The notes under the pieces: generated by a model
What the model was told of the DNA's origin: nothing
The model's database searches: none
Seen by the model: the letters and a program-made list of their open reading frames with translations, nothing else
From: Cryptomeria japonica
Lineage: Eukaryota > Streptophyta > Pinopsida > Cupressales > Cupressaceae
Assembly (NCBI RefSeq): GCF_030272615.1
Contig: NC_081408.1
Location: 201,524,341 to 201,588,340, forward strand
Length of the DNA stretch: 64,000 nt
Direction of reading: 5' to 3'
Position numbers and translations under genes: made by a program
Shown: positions 45,638 to 56,800 of the stretch, piece after piece
How positions within the stretch are numbered: the first letter of the stretch is position 1
Layout of the letters: every line of letters starts with the position of its first letter

Positions 45638-47545
45638 TTTTGCCCTCTTTGAAGCGAGGTGTGATGACGCGTTGATTCAAAGAATAATCTCATTTTTATG
45701 ATGGTATTGATTTGATAGGATGCCCTAGCTCTTGATTGCTAAATTCTGGTATAATGATGCCCCCTCGGGAGATCAATTGAGATAATTGATCTTTGGAGTT
45801 ATTGCAAGATTGATATCCCGATAGATTTGATTTGATTTCTGCAACTGCTGTTTGATGAAAGTGCGAGTTCTTTGATTAGCTTGATTGCCTAGATCGGTAA
45901 GATTGAAAAATGTTGATTGGTTTGATTCAGTCTGGTTTCAGGAAGGATTCATCCTGTATAAGACATGGATGATCATAACGTCTAGTTTCGGGAAAGATTC
46001 ATCCCGTATAAGACATTGATGATCACGTCTGGTTTCAGGAAGGATACATCCTATATAAGACATGAGTTAGAATCATAACGTCAGGAAGGATTCATCCTGT
46101 ATAAGACATGGATGATCATAACGTCTGGTTTCAGGAAGGATACATCCTGTATAAGACATTGATGATCACTTCTAGTTTTAGGAAGGATACATCCTGTATA
46201 AGACATGAGTTGATTAGGTTTGATTGATTGATTTCATTTGGCAAGATTGATTAGATAAAGAACTGACAATTTCTTGATATCAGTTGTAGAAATGTTTGGA
46301 TATGCTGATGTTGACGCATTTGAGGGAGATAGCATAAGATTTTTGCTGAGTTGACAATATCTGGAGAGATATGAGTTATTCTGATTATGTATACACTTTT
46401 GATGATATTTTGATGATTCCTGTGATAGATTTAACCTTGGATAAAAGGATCTTTTGGGATCCCATGCAAGAATGAAATGCAAGCTAACATGCAATGAAAT
46501 GCAATGGAATGCAAAGCTACGACTGGACCAGTCACTAGATTATTTTGCATTTTTGTCATCTTTGAGCTTTTGAAATGTGGGAAGTGAGTGCAAACATCAA
46601 TGGTATAATTAAACCATGATGACCTGAGCACTATTTTCCTGGATTTTTATATAGCAAGTTAACACAAGCATTGAGGTATAATTGAACCGAGATGACCTGA
46701 GTGTTGTTTGTGTAAAACAAGTAGTATTAATCATTTGAATACGCAAATTGGAAATGTCTTCAATGATACTTATATGATCATGTCCTGAGACAAATTTGCA
46801 CATATTAATGATTAATTTTCAGACAGCAGACAAGAAAAATATCATGTTTCTTCCTTGTTCCTCTAGTCAATGACATCCTAGAGTCACTTAGAAATCATGA
46901 TAGCAAAAAGCAATATAGAAAAGTGGAACAATTATGTTACAATCAATCATTCAAAAAGATATTATCCACTGAAAAGTGTCTGATGTGCTTAGATTGATTT
47001 TTTGATAGCTTGATAGTTGATAGTCTAATCTTGTGTTCAATGTTGGATGTGTCTCAATTTTTTCTTGATAAGAGTTATCTAACTGTTTGGTCTACTTGTT
47101 TGATTAAGCTCAAAATTGATCAAGAGTTTGCCCCCAACTAGGTGTAGGATTTTGCCCCAAGCCTATAAACAAAGATGTTATGATATATCCAATGATCCAA
47201 ACCATGGTAAGAAGCCACCTGGGATGCTTGCATATGTATAAAGGCTTCATGATGATCAGCGCTGAGGGAAGAATGAATGCAAGCGGAAAAATGCATGAAC
47301 TAATAGATGGAAGAGCTAGCCGACAGATAGCGCCTGTTTGCCAAGTTTTCACCATCTGTTTTTATTGCACTTTTTCTGATATTTGATTTTTTTTGGATTT
47401 TCTTCTTTTTCACTTTTTAGGATTTTTCTGATTTTTCCCTGTTTTTTATTTTTCTAATTTTTCACTGTTTTTGATATTTTCTTCTGATTTTTCACTGTTT
47501 TTTGATTTTTCTGATTTTTCACTGTTTTTTGATTTTTCTGATTTT
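45638..47545 (-). other. V: 3' untranslated region with tandem repeats
   Basis: It holds a ~47-bp tandem array (about 45935-46215, six units) and a T-rich array of TGATTTTTCACTGTTTTTTG-like units (about 47395-47545) just after the integrase stop. Otherwise no gene is seen. A candidate PPT next to the LTR is GCTTCAAAGAGGGCAAAA (minus, 45638-45655), weaker than usual. Confidence 0.65.
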
Positions 47546-48871
47546 TCAGACATAGAACCTCTTAAGGTGCATTCTATTGATAGGTTCCTCAAGCTGATCT
47601 CCATCTTGTGTTGATAGTTGATATGCTCCTGATCCAAATACTGTTGTGACCACAAACGGACCTAACCAATTTGGTTCAAATTTACCTTTCTTTTCTCGAT
47701 CTGCCTGGTTGTGTGGATTTTCTTTTAGCACTAGTTCTCCCACTTGAAAGATTCTTGGTTTAACCTTATGATTATAGCTCTGACACATTCTTTGTTGATA
47801 TACCTTTAGATGATCAAAGGCATTTTGTCTGCATTCATGGATTAGTTCTAACTCTTGCAGTCTAGATACTCTTTGTTCTTCATCTGGGATGATTCCTTTT
47901 AGTGATACACATAGAGAGGGTATCTCTACTTCGATTGGCAATATGGCTTCTGATCCATATACAAGAGAGAAAGGTGTGGCACGTGTCGGTGTGCAGATAT
48001 TGGTGTGGTAGGCCCATAGAGCAGGATTTAGTTGAATATGCCAATCTTTCCCAGCATCATTCACTGTCTTTTTAAGAATTTTCAGGATAGTTTTGTTAGA
48101 TGCTTCTGCCTGCCCATTTCCCTGTGGATAATATGGTGTGGAGAATCTGTGCTGGATTTTGAACTTCTCACATAGCTCTTGTACATCTTTATTCTTTAAT
48201 GGTCGCCCATTATAAGTGATAATGGTCATTGTTATTCCATAGCGACAGATGATGTAGTTCAAGATAAATGCAACAATTTGTTTTCCTGTGATATTAATGA
48301 GAGGTACAACTTCAATCCATTTTGTGAAATATTCAGTAGCTACTAGGATGAATTTGTGTCCATTAGATGAGGAAGGATTTATCTTTCCTACTAGATCAAG
48401 TCCCCACTGACAAAAAGGCCAAGATGTTGCCAAAGCATGTAGTTCTTGTGATGGTGCGCAGATCAAGTTCCCATGGATTTGACATTGTTTGCATGTTCTT
48501 GCTATTTTAAAAGAATCTCGTTCCATAGTCGGCCAATAGTAGCCCAAGCGTATGAGTTTTTTCGAAAGGGTAAGACCACTTGAATGAGTGCCACAAATGC
48601 CATTATGGACTTCATGTAAGGCCTTCTCAGATTCTTCTTGTTTGAGACATCTTAAGAGAGTACCGTCTAGACCTCGTATATATAGCGTATCTGCAATGAG
48701 AGTATAATGAGAGGATTGACGAATAAAATTTCTCTTTTGGTTCTTGGATAGATCAGGAGGTAAGATATTATCTTTCAAGTATGTGTAAGTTTGGCCATAG
48801 CGGGAGGAATTGTGTCCAATAAGTTGACAGATGGTTTGGGAATTAGGACAATTATCGGCGGGATGAAACAA
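47546..48871 (-). CDS. V: gypsy integrase
   Basis: The 441-codon open frame reads as one piece. The H2C2 zinc domain (HEVHNGICGTHSSGLTL...CKQCQIHGN) lies at about residues 85-135. The rve core follows with first Asp in WGLDLVGKINP and Glu in NGQAEASNK, but the second Asp is Tyr (IITYNGRP instead of the usual ITDNGRP). A chromatin-side C-terminal domain contains KFEPNWLGPFVV and ends LKRFYV. Integrase joins cDNA to the host chromosome; the Tyr substitution should abolish this. Length and frame are otherwise normal. Confidence 0.9.
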   Translation of the reverse strand: MFHPADNCPNSQTICQLIGHNSSRYGQTYTYLKDNILPPDLSKNQKRNFIRQSSHYTLIADTLYIRGLDGTLLRCLKQEESEKALHEVHNGICGTHSSGLTLSKKLIRLGYYWPTMERDSFKIARTCKQCQIHGNLICAPSQELHALATSWPFCQWGLDLVGKINPSSSNGHKFILVATEYFTKWIEVVPLINITGKQIVAFILNYIICRYGITMTIITYNGRPLKNKDVQELCEKFKIQHRFSTPYYPQGNGQAEASNKTILKILKKTVNDAGKDWHIQLNPALWAYHTNICTPTRATPFSLVYGSEAILPIEVEIPSLCVSLKGIIPDEEQRVSRLQELELIHECRQNAFDHLKVYQQRMCQSYNHKVKPRIFQVGELVLKENPHNQADREKKGKFEPNWLGPFVVTTVFGSGAYQLSTQDGDQLEEPINRMHLKRFYV

Positions 48872-49974
48872 CTCTTCAACCAGGAATTCATAACGCTCTT
48901 GATTTTCCTATGTCTGCAATAGAGAAACAAGTGTAGCCATGGCGTCAGCTGCTTTGTTGTGATTTCTGGGGATCTATTCAAAATTTATTTCTATAAAGTG
49001 TTTCTTGAAATGATCCACCATCTTTTTATAGGCATGAGTTTGTCATCTTTAGTTTGATAGTCATCATTGATTTGATTAATGACAAGATGGGAGTCTCCAA
49101 AGACTTGAAGTTGTTTAATATTCCATTCTATAGCCATTTTGATAAATAGAATTCCTGCTTCTGATTTATGTTGTGTTCTTTTATTGATTCTTTCTCTTGA
49201 TCCATGATGTTCTCCATTATTGATGCTTGTTCCTGATCCATGATGTGTTCCATTATTGATGCTTGCTCCTGGACTGATATTCAGGTGATGTATTGTAAGA
49301 TATGGATCATACCCTGGAACGTCTGTATATGACCAGGTAAAGTTGACTTGCCATCTTTTGAATGGTTCAAAATATTTCTGCCTTGCTAGTTCTGATAAAG
49401 AGATTGTTGCTGCTGGATGTAGATCAGTTGTGCCAATGATAGTTGCCTTTGCTGGTGCTACTATGATAGATAATTTCTCTTGATAACATTCAGGTAAGGT
49501 ATCAAATCTCCCATCTTTCGGTGCCTCAAGGAGGTTTTCACCATTAGATACATCCTTTATTTTTACTTTTTCCTGGTCTAATGTTGCCAATAAATGGTTT
49601 TCAGCATTAGACCTGATATTGTTTTCTTGATTTTCACTTTTGCGACTAGGAGATTTGACATCCATTTGACTCAAAGATACGTTAGCAGAATCCCTGGTGA
49701 AAGTTGTTTCGGGTTTGATTTCATCAAGATATAAGGATATCGCATGGTCATTAAGTAAGGTATCAATGTCAGTATGTCCTTCATTTTCCCAGTCCATAGG
49801 TTCAGGATAGCTTAAGGATAAAGGATCTTCAGTTTCAATAGCTTCAAAGATATTAGGGGTCATGATAGAGATGTCAGAGCTTTCAGGATAGCTTAAGGAT
49901 AAAGGATCTTTAGTTTCAATAGATTCAAAGATATTAGGGGTCATGATAGAGATGTCAGAGCTTTCAGTATGCAT
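48872..49974 (-). pseudogene. V: pre-RT region fused to RNase H C-terminus
   Basis: The open frame 49974-48991 starts with two tandem copies of a 28-residue unit (SSDISIMTPNIFE..., about 49818-49970). It reaches a pre-RT motif (FTWSYTDVPGYDPYL) and passes through three degenerate copies of a 12-residue unit (SINNGTHHGSG) into EAGILFIKMAIEWNIKQLQVFGDS of RNase H. The RT is absent and the join is in frame. A base loss near 49020 shifts the frame; the next frame continues IPRNHNKAADAMATL into the integrase ORF, with one TAG near 48910. Confidence 0.82.
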
Positions 49975-50010
49975 GTCGATGTCTAGAACGGTACTCTCGT
50001 CAGAATGACC

Positions 50011-50943
50011 TCAAATAAGAAAATCTTGATCATCCTCGATTAAGTCCATGTCAGTTGAATGTGATTCTGATTCAAGTAGGCTAGTTCCTAACGTTTGTTC
50101 TGCATACATGTTAACTACATCGACTACTATATCTTCTTCTTCATCCCTCTCAATTTGAAGTTTCTCTTGTTTGTTTTTCCATGATAGCAAATATTCTCCA
50201 TTTCCTTGATCTTTCAGCTGCATTTGTTCTTCTATGTTTGACAAAATTGATTCAAATGATTGTTCCTTTAATTGTGTGCTTGAAGATGCTGCCTCTTTGT
50301 TATGTAAAACTGATTTTTGATTATTACAACACTGCACTAGATTTGATTCTTCTAATATTGTGATTTCTTGACCATTGTATGGAAATTTGACACATTGATG
50401 ATATGTTGATGTAATAGCCTGCATGTCTTGTATCCATGGTCTCCCCAAGAGTATATTGTATGGTAGGTCCACGTCTAGAACTTGGCATGGTATGTCCTTC
50501 TGCAAAGGTCCCACTATGATGGGTAATATCACCATTCCTTTAGATGAATGCTCTTGTTGATTATGTGCTTTGATTTTTATCTTTTTCTGGGGATCAACTG
50601 CATCTTCTGAATAGCCTAGAGCACGGACAAGATTCATAGAGCAAATGTTCAAGCTAGCTCCCCCATCTATTAGGACATGTTTAACAAGCATTCTATGAAT
50701 GAGGACTTCAATTTGCAAGGAAGCGTTATGGGGATTTTTCAATGAATCAATTCTTGGAGATGAAGGAGATGAGCTTTGAATAGGATCATCTGAAATAGGC
50801 TTGATGGCAATTGTGGTAACCTGATAGAGATAACAAGTTTTTGTTTGTTTGAGTTTTTTATCATAGAATTTTGATATTTTGCTTTGGTTTTCCAGTTTTA
50901 AGTGTCTGATTTTGCAATTTAGGGATGAATACACAACAAACAC
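50011..50943 (-). CDS. V: retropepsin-like protease region
   Basis: The 310-codon frame has the active site VLIDGGASLNICS (near 50690-50650), the flap-side MVILPIIVGP and the closing ILLGRPWIQDMQAITS, the set seen in gypsy proteases of the DGG type. A TGA at 50011-50013 separates it from the next frame without a frame change (fits CGA to TGA). The gag domain that should precede it is missing. Confidence 0.85.
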   Translation of the reverse strand: MFVVYSSLNCKIRHLKLENQSKISKFYDKKLKQTKTCYLYQVTTIAIKPISDDPIQSSSPSSPRIDSLKNPHNASLQIEVLIHRMLVKHVLIDGGASLNICSMNLVRALGYSEDAVDPQKKIKIKAHNQQEHSSKGMVILPIIVGPLQKDIPCQVLDVDLPYNILLGRPWIQDMQAITSTYHQCVKFPYNGQEITILEESNLVQCCNNQKSVLHNKEAASSSTQLKEQSFESILSNIEEQMQLKDQGNGEYLLSWKNKQEKLQIERDEEEDIVVDVVNMYAEQTLGTSLLESESHSTDMDLIEDDQDFLI

Positions 50944-52212
50944 ACAATGTGATAAATGACTCCAATCAAGCTAAACCTTAAGGAAGCTGGCTGAGAATGA
51001 AAACCTTTCCTTACTGACTCAGGTACACACCCAATAGCTAATCAGAATACGGCCGCTAAGTCTCATGCAATGGATTCTCAACTCCATATTATCCGACTCC
51101 AAAAGCTAATGGGGGCACGATATGGCAAGTGTCTTGGGAGAGTTACTATCTCTCTTGCATAAAGATTATCACCCTTTCGGGGATGAATCGAGTAGCTTCT
51201 ATTTTAACTGGCACTAGTAGGGGATCCATTCGGAGCGTCGAGGTATAAACTCAATTAAGAGGTCTCCCAGCCTTGAAAACCAAGGTTTGATATACCCGAA
51301 GGTATGGAGGAGAGCTGTTCCCGAGCACTGCCGCTGCTTTGATTTTCATCAAAAACATATTTATTTTATAGTGGGTTGGATTACTTGGCATTAGTCGTTC
51401 CCACTTAGATCATTCCCCTCTCATCGGCCTTAATGGCTAAGAGTTAATAACTCCTCGAGAGGGCAGGCCTGCTAAAGAGATGCACTAATGAAAGCAAAAA
51501 GATGAGTCTAGCTTTCTAATCACCTAAGAAAGGTGAGAGCATACTCGCCTATCATCAAAGACACATAAGACATGATAGTTCATTTATTCAAGCCCAAATT
51601 GAAATGTGCCTAAAAGTCTTAAAGAATACACAAAGTTTTTTTGCTGAATCCTTAGGCAACTTGCAATATAGATCCATTAGTAGTCGCGATTGTGTTTTGA
51701 ATTTGTCTTTGACAAGCATATCTTTGACAAGCATCCTGCATAAAAGAGTTAGGCTGCAAACATCTCATAAACCAGTCAAGGTTAGTGTTATAAAATCTCA
51801 GATTAGAATCAGAAAACCCTAACTTGCAGTATATCAAAAATCACAGATGTAGAGACTCGTACAACATGATATGAAGCTTAGAACGACAAATGATTAGATT
51901 TCGCACAAGGACCAAAATTGACTCATACGACATAAAATTTAACAGCCAGAAATTTGTACGACACAAAATTAGCTACAGTACGAGTATGAAAATCAACTCA
52001 TACGACACAGGATCAGCCTTGTACGAGTAAAGAATTTGCAATATAAAATCTCATATGAGTCAGGATTATACCTCGTACGAGTCAAGATGAGGTGTCATCA
52101 GAGACTAAAAGGACGTTTGTACGAGCCAGAAAGGCAACTCGTACGACAATCTGATTCTGATCTGGCAGAGATGAAGTTTGAGGAAGCTTGGGAGGCTGAA
52201 AATGATGATTTC
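50944..52212 (-). other. V: leader with TCGTACGA-type repeats
   Basis: No gag frame is found where one is expected. Bases 51850-52150 contain about ten occurrences of a TCGTACGAC / TCATACGACA / TTGTACGAG motif in both orientations. Confidence 0.6.
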
Positions 52213-52234
52213 GGCCCCACGGTGGGTGCCAAAA
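52213..52234 (-). other. Primer-binding site of V
   Basis: Minus-strand TTTTGGCACCCACCGTGGGG directly follows the LTR end (GTACGACA). This is the widespread plant gypsy PBS form (TGGCRCCCACCGTGGGGC). Confidence 0.85.
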
Positions 52235-53187
52235 TGTCGTACTTTGTGAAGTGTACCTGTATGTGCAACCACAATGCACTCAATAAATCATTACAAGCAA
52301 TGGTTAGAAGATATAATCAATGAAACACAAAACCATAACTAATCGACTTATTGCCTCCTAGTAAATGCGAGTATGAATTTTGCTCTCAGATCTTAGTATG
52401 TGAATTCCAGTGACTTGACTACACTTAGATGGAGGATTTGAATGCTGAAAATGCATGATCTAGCAAGAATAGCATGATTAAGCTATATGAATGATTGATT
52501 ATCCTAGCATGATTAAGCTAAGATTTAAGCTAAATTGAGCATGATAACATTGCTAAGAATGATAAACTATAAGCTAGATGCCTATAATAACAATGCAAAT
52601 GATGAAATCAAATTGGGACCCTTATTGCTCCAAAATGAGGTCTATTTATAGGATTTCCCAAGGCTAGGGGTGAGTTGGCATGAATCAATGGTTGAGATTG
52701 ATCTGAAGATATCAATGGTTAAATTGGAGGAAGTTGGAAAAGGGAGTTGGATTAAAGGGAACACTTAGTGACAAGTGTCACAAAGGTTCTAGAAGATGTT
52801 GGATGAAAGGGGACAAGGTGGTAGGTAGAATGGGTTAAGTTTAGGAGTGGTTAGGTTTAGGAGTGGTAGAAGTTAGGAGAATTTGAATTTAGAAATTCAT
52901 ATATTAGGAAAAGGACTAATTAATCTCAACAACTCATAGATGATTTGTTTTAATTAATTAGGAGTTGGAAGAAATGAATTTGCATGGAGGGAATTAATTA
53001 ATTTGAATTAATTAATTAAAGGGGTGAAATGAACCTATTAAATAAATCCTTAGATTTATTAATAAGTAGATGAAAAGGGAAATTTAATCAAATTGCTTAA
53101 TGAATTCAATTAAATTGGGGAGGAGAGATTAATTGAGATAATTTCTTATTCAATTAATTATCTTCAGACCATTTTTAGGTGTATACA
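52235..53187 (-). mobile_element. 5' LTR of V
   Basis: Minus-strand start TGTATACACC at 53187, end GTACGACA at 52235. TSD GTAAT follows at 53188. Confidence 0.92.
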
Positions 53188-53623
53188 GTAATAGGGAAGT
53201 TATTTTTTGTATTTGAATCATCATATTATTTTCACTGAGTAGGGTCTTAGTGGAGGGGTTGTAGCTCCTTTAGGTTGTAGCCTAAAATTGTTCAGGGGTT
53301 GGTGCTCCTTGGGTTGGTTCCCTAAAATTATAATCAAATCATTTACATTGTGAGGTTGAATTGGAGCAGAAGATCTCCAACAACTATTCTCACTGAGGTT
53401 TTTCCCACATTGGGTTTTCCTCGTATATCTTGTATTATGTGATGCATTCTTGTTTATGAGTTATATTGATGTTATAGAAAATCCTTTCACACACCTAGTT
53501 TGCATTGTTTCGTCTACCGGTCAACACTCTATTTGTTTTATATTGTACCAGTATATCCATATTTGAGAAAATGTGTTTAAATCACTGATTCACCTCCCTC
53601 TCAGTGATCCATTGTGTCCAACA

Positions 53624-53837
53624 CACTAAGTATGGTCTTCATAGCTTCATCATTACATTCATGTCTTCTTTGTGCTTTAGGACCGGTAGGAGGACTGACC
53701 GGTCTAAAGAGACCATTTACAACTGACATCCACACATCATACCCTATAGAGGACAGGTAGACTTCCATCCTACAACTCCAAACATAAAAGTTTAAACCAT
53801 CAAACACCAAGGTAGGGGGTAACAATAAACAAACCAT
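53624..53837 (-). pseudogene. Copia X: gag N-terminus
   Basis: ATG 53837 follows the leader motif AACACAATGG also seen at the U gag start. The frame reads LVFDGLNFYVWSCRMEVYL, the gag N-terminal fold, then MSVVNGLFRPVSPPTGPKAQ. It is cut at 53623 by the end of the W LTR, so only about 71 codons remain. Confidence 0.78.
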
Positions 53838-56800
53838 TGTGTTTGTTGTTCATAAAAAATGATTAACCCAAGTTCACCTGCAATCCTTCTATGAAATGGC
53901 CAATTTCAGTCTATGAAACACATCAGGGCTTGGACAGCATAACATAGGACCCTAATTGATCCTCCTGCACTTTAGGTTCTGCTAGACCTGGGGGGGACAC
54001 CCTTTTGATACATGAAATTAACTCATTACACACTTATGACAACATCAAACAATAAGCAAATAGATCATTTCACAAGCTCGACAAGTTAGGAAACACTACA
54101 GATTGGCTAGATTTATACAAACAATAGGATGAAATAGAGCTTGGAAAGAATAGAACACAAACCCCTAAACATAAAGGGAAAAAATTTTCTTTAAAATGTA
54201 TAGATCTAAACTATCCCCAAATCTACAATACCAGTGCCTTGTTCATTGGGCATGGAGACACACACAGAACTACAAATGTGTATCCTAGTCACAAATTGGT
54301 TCTCCTTAAACAATATTCCTGCACTAATACCTTATACTAATGCATTACTCAGTTTATTCACAAAATTATCAGATCTAGGACACATTCCATTATTCATGAT
54401 TGATTACAGAGTTTAAAACCTTCATTGAAGGATACCTATAAACAATCACACAATCTCCTTGAAATTGTCAAATTTCATCCTCCTTAAGGATTCAATTCAT
54501 AATAATGAAATACATACATAGAGACATTATTGTGGGAAATTTACTCAGAGACATTATTGTGGGAAATTTACTCATGCCTGACACAAGTAAGATCTGCAAC
54601 TAGAAAACAATCTACTATCCTGTAATGTAATCTCTATACCCTGAAAAGATCCATAGAATTTTACAAGTTTGGGTCAAGAAATTCAGAAATGGAAGCCATG
54701 AAAACTGGAGCACTTCCTCCAAAATTCTGGAACCCTTACAATTGAGAAGAAATGAGAATAAGAAGGAGAGGGAAAAAGATCAGATTTGCATAACACACTG
54801 CCAAGTGTCCTTTTTCCATAACTGTAAGAATATCTCCTCTTCTTCCCATGGAAAATTCTCTCAAAATATCCCATATTTAAAAAAAAAAAAATCATAATTG
54901 CATTCATCATTCTGAGGACTTTCCAACAGTATATAATACTTGATATTTTGGGTAAAAATGAGCCTCTGAGTGAATTAATCATTTTTTATGCCTCCATCAT
55001 TTAAATTTTTTGAATTTCTTATATAGTCTGCACTATATATTTAGTTTTGATTTTCCAATCCATTTTTTGCCTGACGCCCTGCCACGTAGCTGCCTCTGAT
55101 TCATTGATAGGGTCCACTGGGTGCCACCTTGGATGACACCTCATCAATCCACCACGTGTCTACCACATGTACTGCCACATGTGCACCACCTATCTGCCAC
55201 ATCATCGCCACTTCATTTCCATGTTAGCAGGACCTACGAGCTGGACCGCCATGTCATATTTTTCCATTTCATGATGGCTAACAGGCGTGCATCTTTAGGT
55301 CAAGAAATCATGCTAGTCATCGATCTTGCTGAACCTGCAGGGCTCTTTAACACTTGGCCATTTTGCGAAGTTTAACCGGCAAGCATCTCCACTTCGCAAA
55401 ATCGCGCGCACTATCGATCTTCATGGAACATGCTCCATCTTTAGTCTTTTTCCTACTTCGTGATGCTTAACTCTCGCACATCTTTACCCTACAAAACAAT
55501 GTGCATCATCAGATCTCCTACAACTTGCTCACCATTTAAGTCACCCTTTCTTTGCAAAACTCACCTCAAGATTCATGCCTGCATGGGGTCCACCTGGTCA
55601 CCACTTGTCGGCCTCCTTGGTCTCCTTGAGAAGCGCACCCGTGCACATGGGGTCCACTTGGGCCTCCAACCAGCACCATCTGTCAAAAGCCTCTTGAGGC
55701 TTTGACATTATAGGTAGGTGGAGTTTTGTTTATAAATACCACAAATGGCACCCGCCCAGCCAATGTGGGATAATGCAGTTTACCTTGAGAGTGCATTTTT
55801 GAGCTTTTTCCTTGAGTTTTAATGGCGCCTTTGGTGTGAACTTGAATGCCTTCCTCTATTTTCACGTGGGGGAGGATGTTGGAGTTTATTTTAAACCTGC
55901 AAATTGCATTGCTTTAGTTTTTCCATCAATTCAAACACAGTTCATGCAGCACGAATAGGGGGATAAAGCTGTCTGGGCTTTATGCCTCGCAATTGAATTC
56001 GCTATTTGTTTTCAATGCCTCCCCTAACCCCATGCAGGGGCTTCATGCTAGCCAATGTGCATTTTCTTGAAAGTCTCCTTGAGATTTGGCTCACCTGTCG
56101 TTGCATTGGATTTGGTTTATTAAATGTTGCCCTCCAAACTCCACATAGAAAGGGAAAATGCCAAAAGTTTTAATGCCTGAATCAACCACGTAGAGCGAAA
56201 TGCTTTAGAATGCAGCACATGGGGGGCTTTTGACTTTTTATATTTTCTGAAAAACTTTAATCACTTCCCAAACTCCACTTCATTCCACGCATGAGGAAGA
56301 GAATTCGCTATGGTTACTAAAGCTTCTAACAATCTTCTTGTTGCAACATGTGGGGGGCTTTGACTGTTGTTTACATTTCACTTTCTGAAAGTTTCTGCAG
56401 CCTTAAACTCCACTCCACATGAAGGGAGGATGTTTGGCATTGACATTTAGCAAAGAGTTTCTTGAAAAGCTTGCTCACCAAACACCACGCAGGATGACAT
56501 TTTGACTTGGCAATGTGCATTTTGAAAGTTGTCATGCTTTGAACAACTTTCTTAGAGAGTTAACACCATGCATGGAGGATGCTAGCAGTGAAACTTGCCT
56601 TGTGCCATTTCATTTTTTTATGTGCCTAAAAGTTAAAATTTGGTGTAACACCATACAAAGAGGGAAGACCACGCCATGCCAGGGAACTTTGGCTTCATGC
56701 CAAATGCATTATAAGAAATACTTGGCTTAATAAAACCAAACATTCCTGCCTCCAACTGAAAATAGCTTACACATTAGCATTTCAGCTATATGCCCATCAA

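Larger units (their letters stand above)
44685..53187 (-). mobile_element. Gypsy element V lacking reverse transcriptase
   Basis: The 8503-bp element has equal 953-bp LTRs (44685-45637 and 52235-53187; about 97% identical by eye), a gypsy PBS and a perfect TSD GTAAT. Order on the minus strand is leader, protease, RNase H C-terminus, integrase; integrase after RNase H marks gypsy. RT, the first half of RNase H and gag are absent. Confidence 0.92.
43415..53623 (+). mobile_element. 3' LTR of copia W, split by gypsy V
   Basis: The LTR starts TGTTGGCATTGAATTG at 43415 and ends GTGTCCAACA at 53623, with V inserted at GTAAT (44680-44684 / 53188-53192). LTR length without V is about 1.7 kb. Near its end: TTTTTCCCACATTGGGTTTTCC (53399-53420). 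It belongs to the same broad family as the X LTR, in opposite orientation. Confidence 0.83.

Noticed and set aside
52036-52323. 95-codon plus-strand ORF across the V PBS
   Set aside because: It runs from leader into LTR antisense to the element and has no domain.
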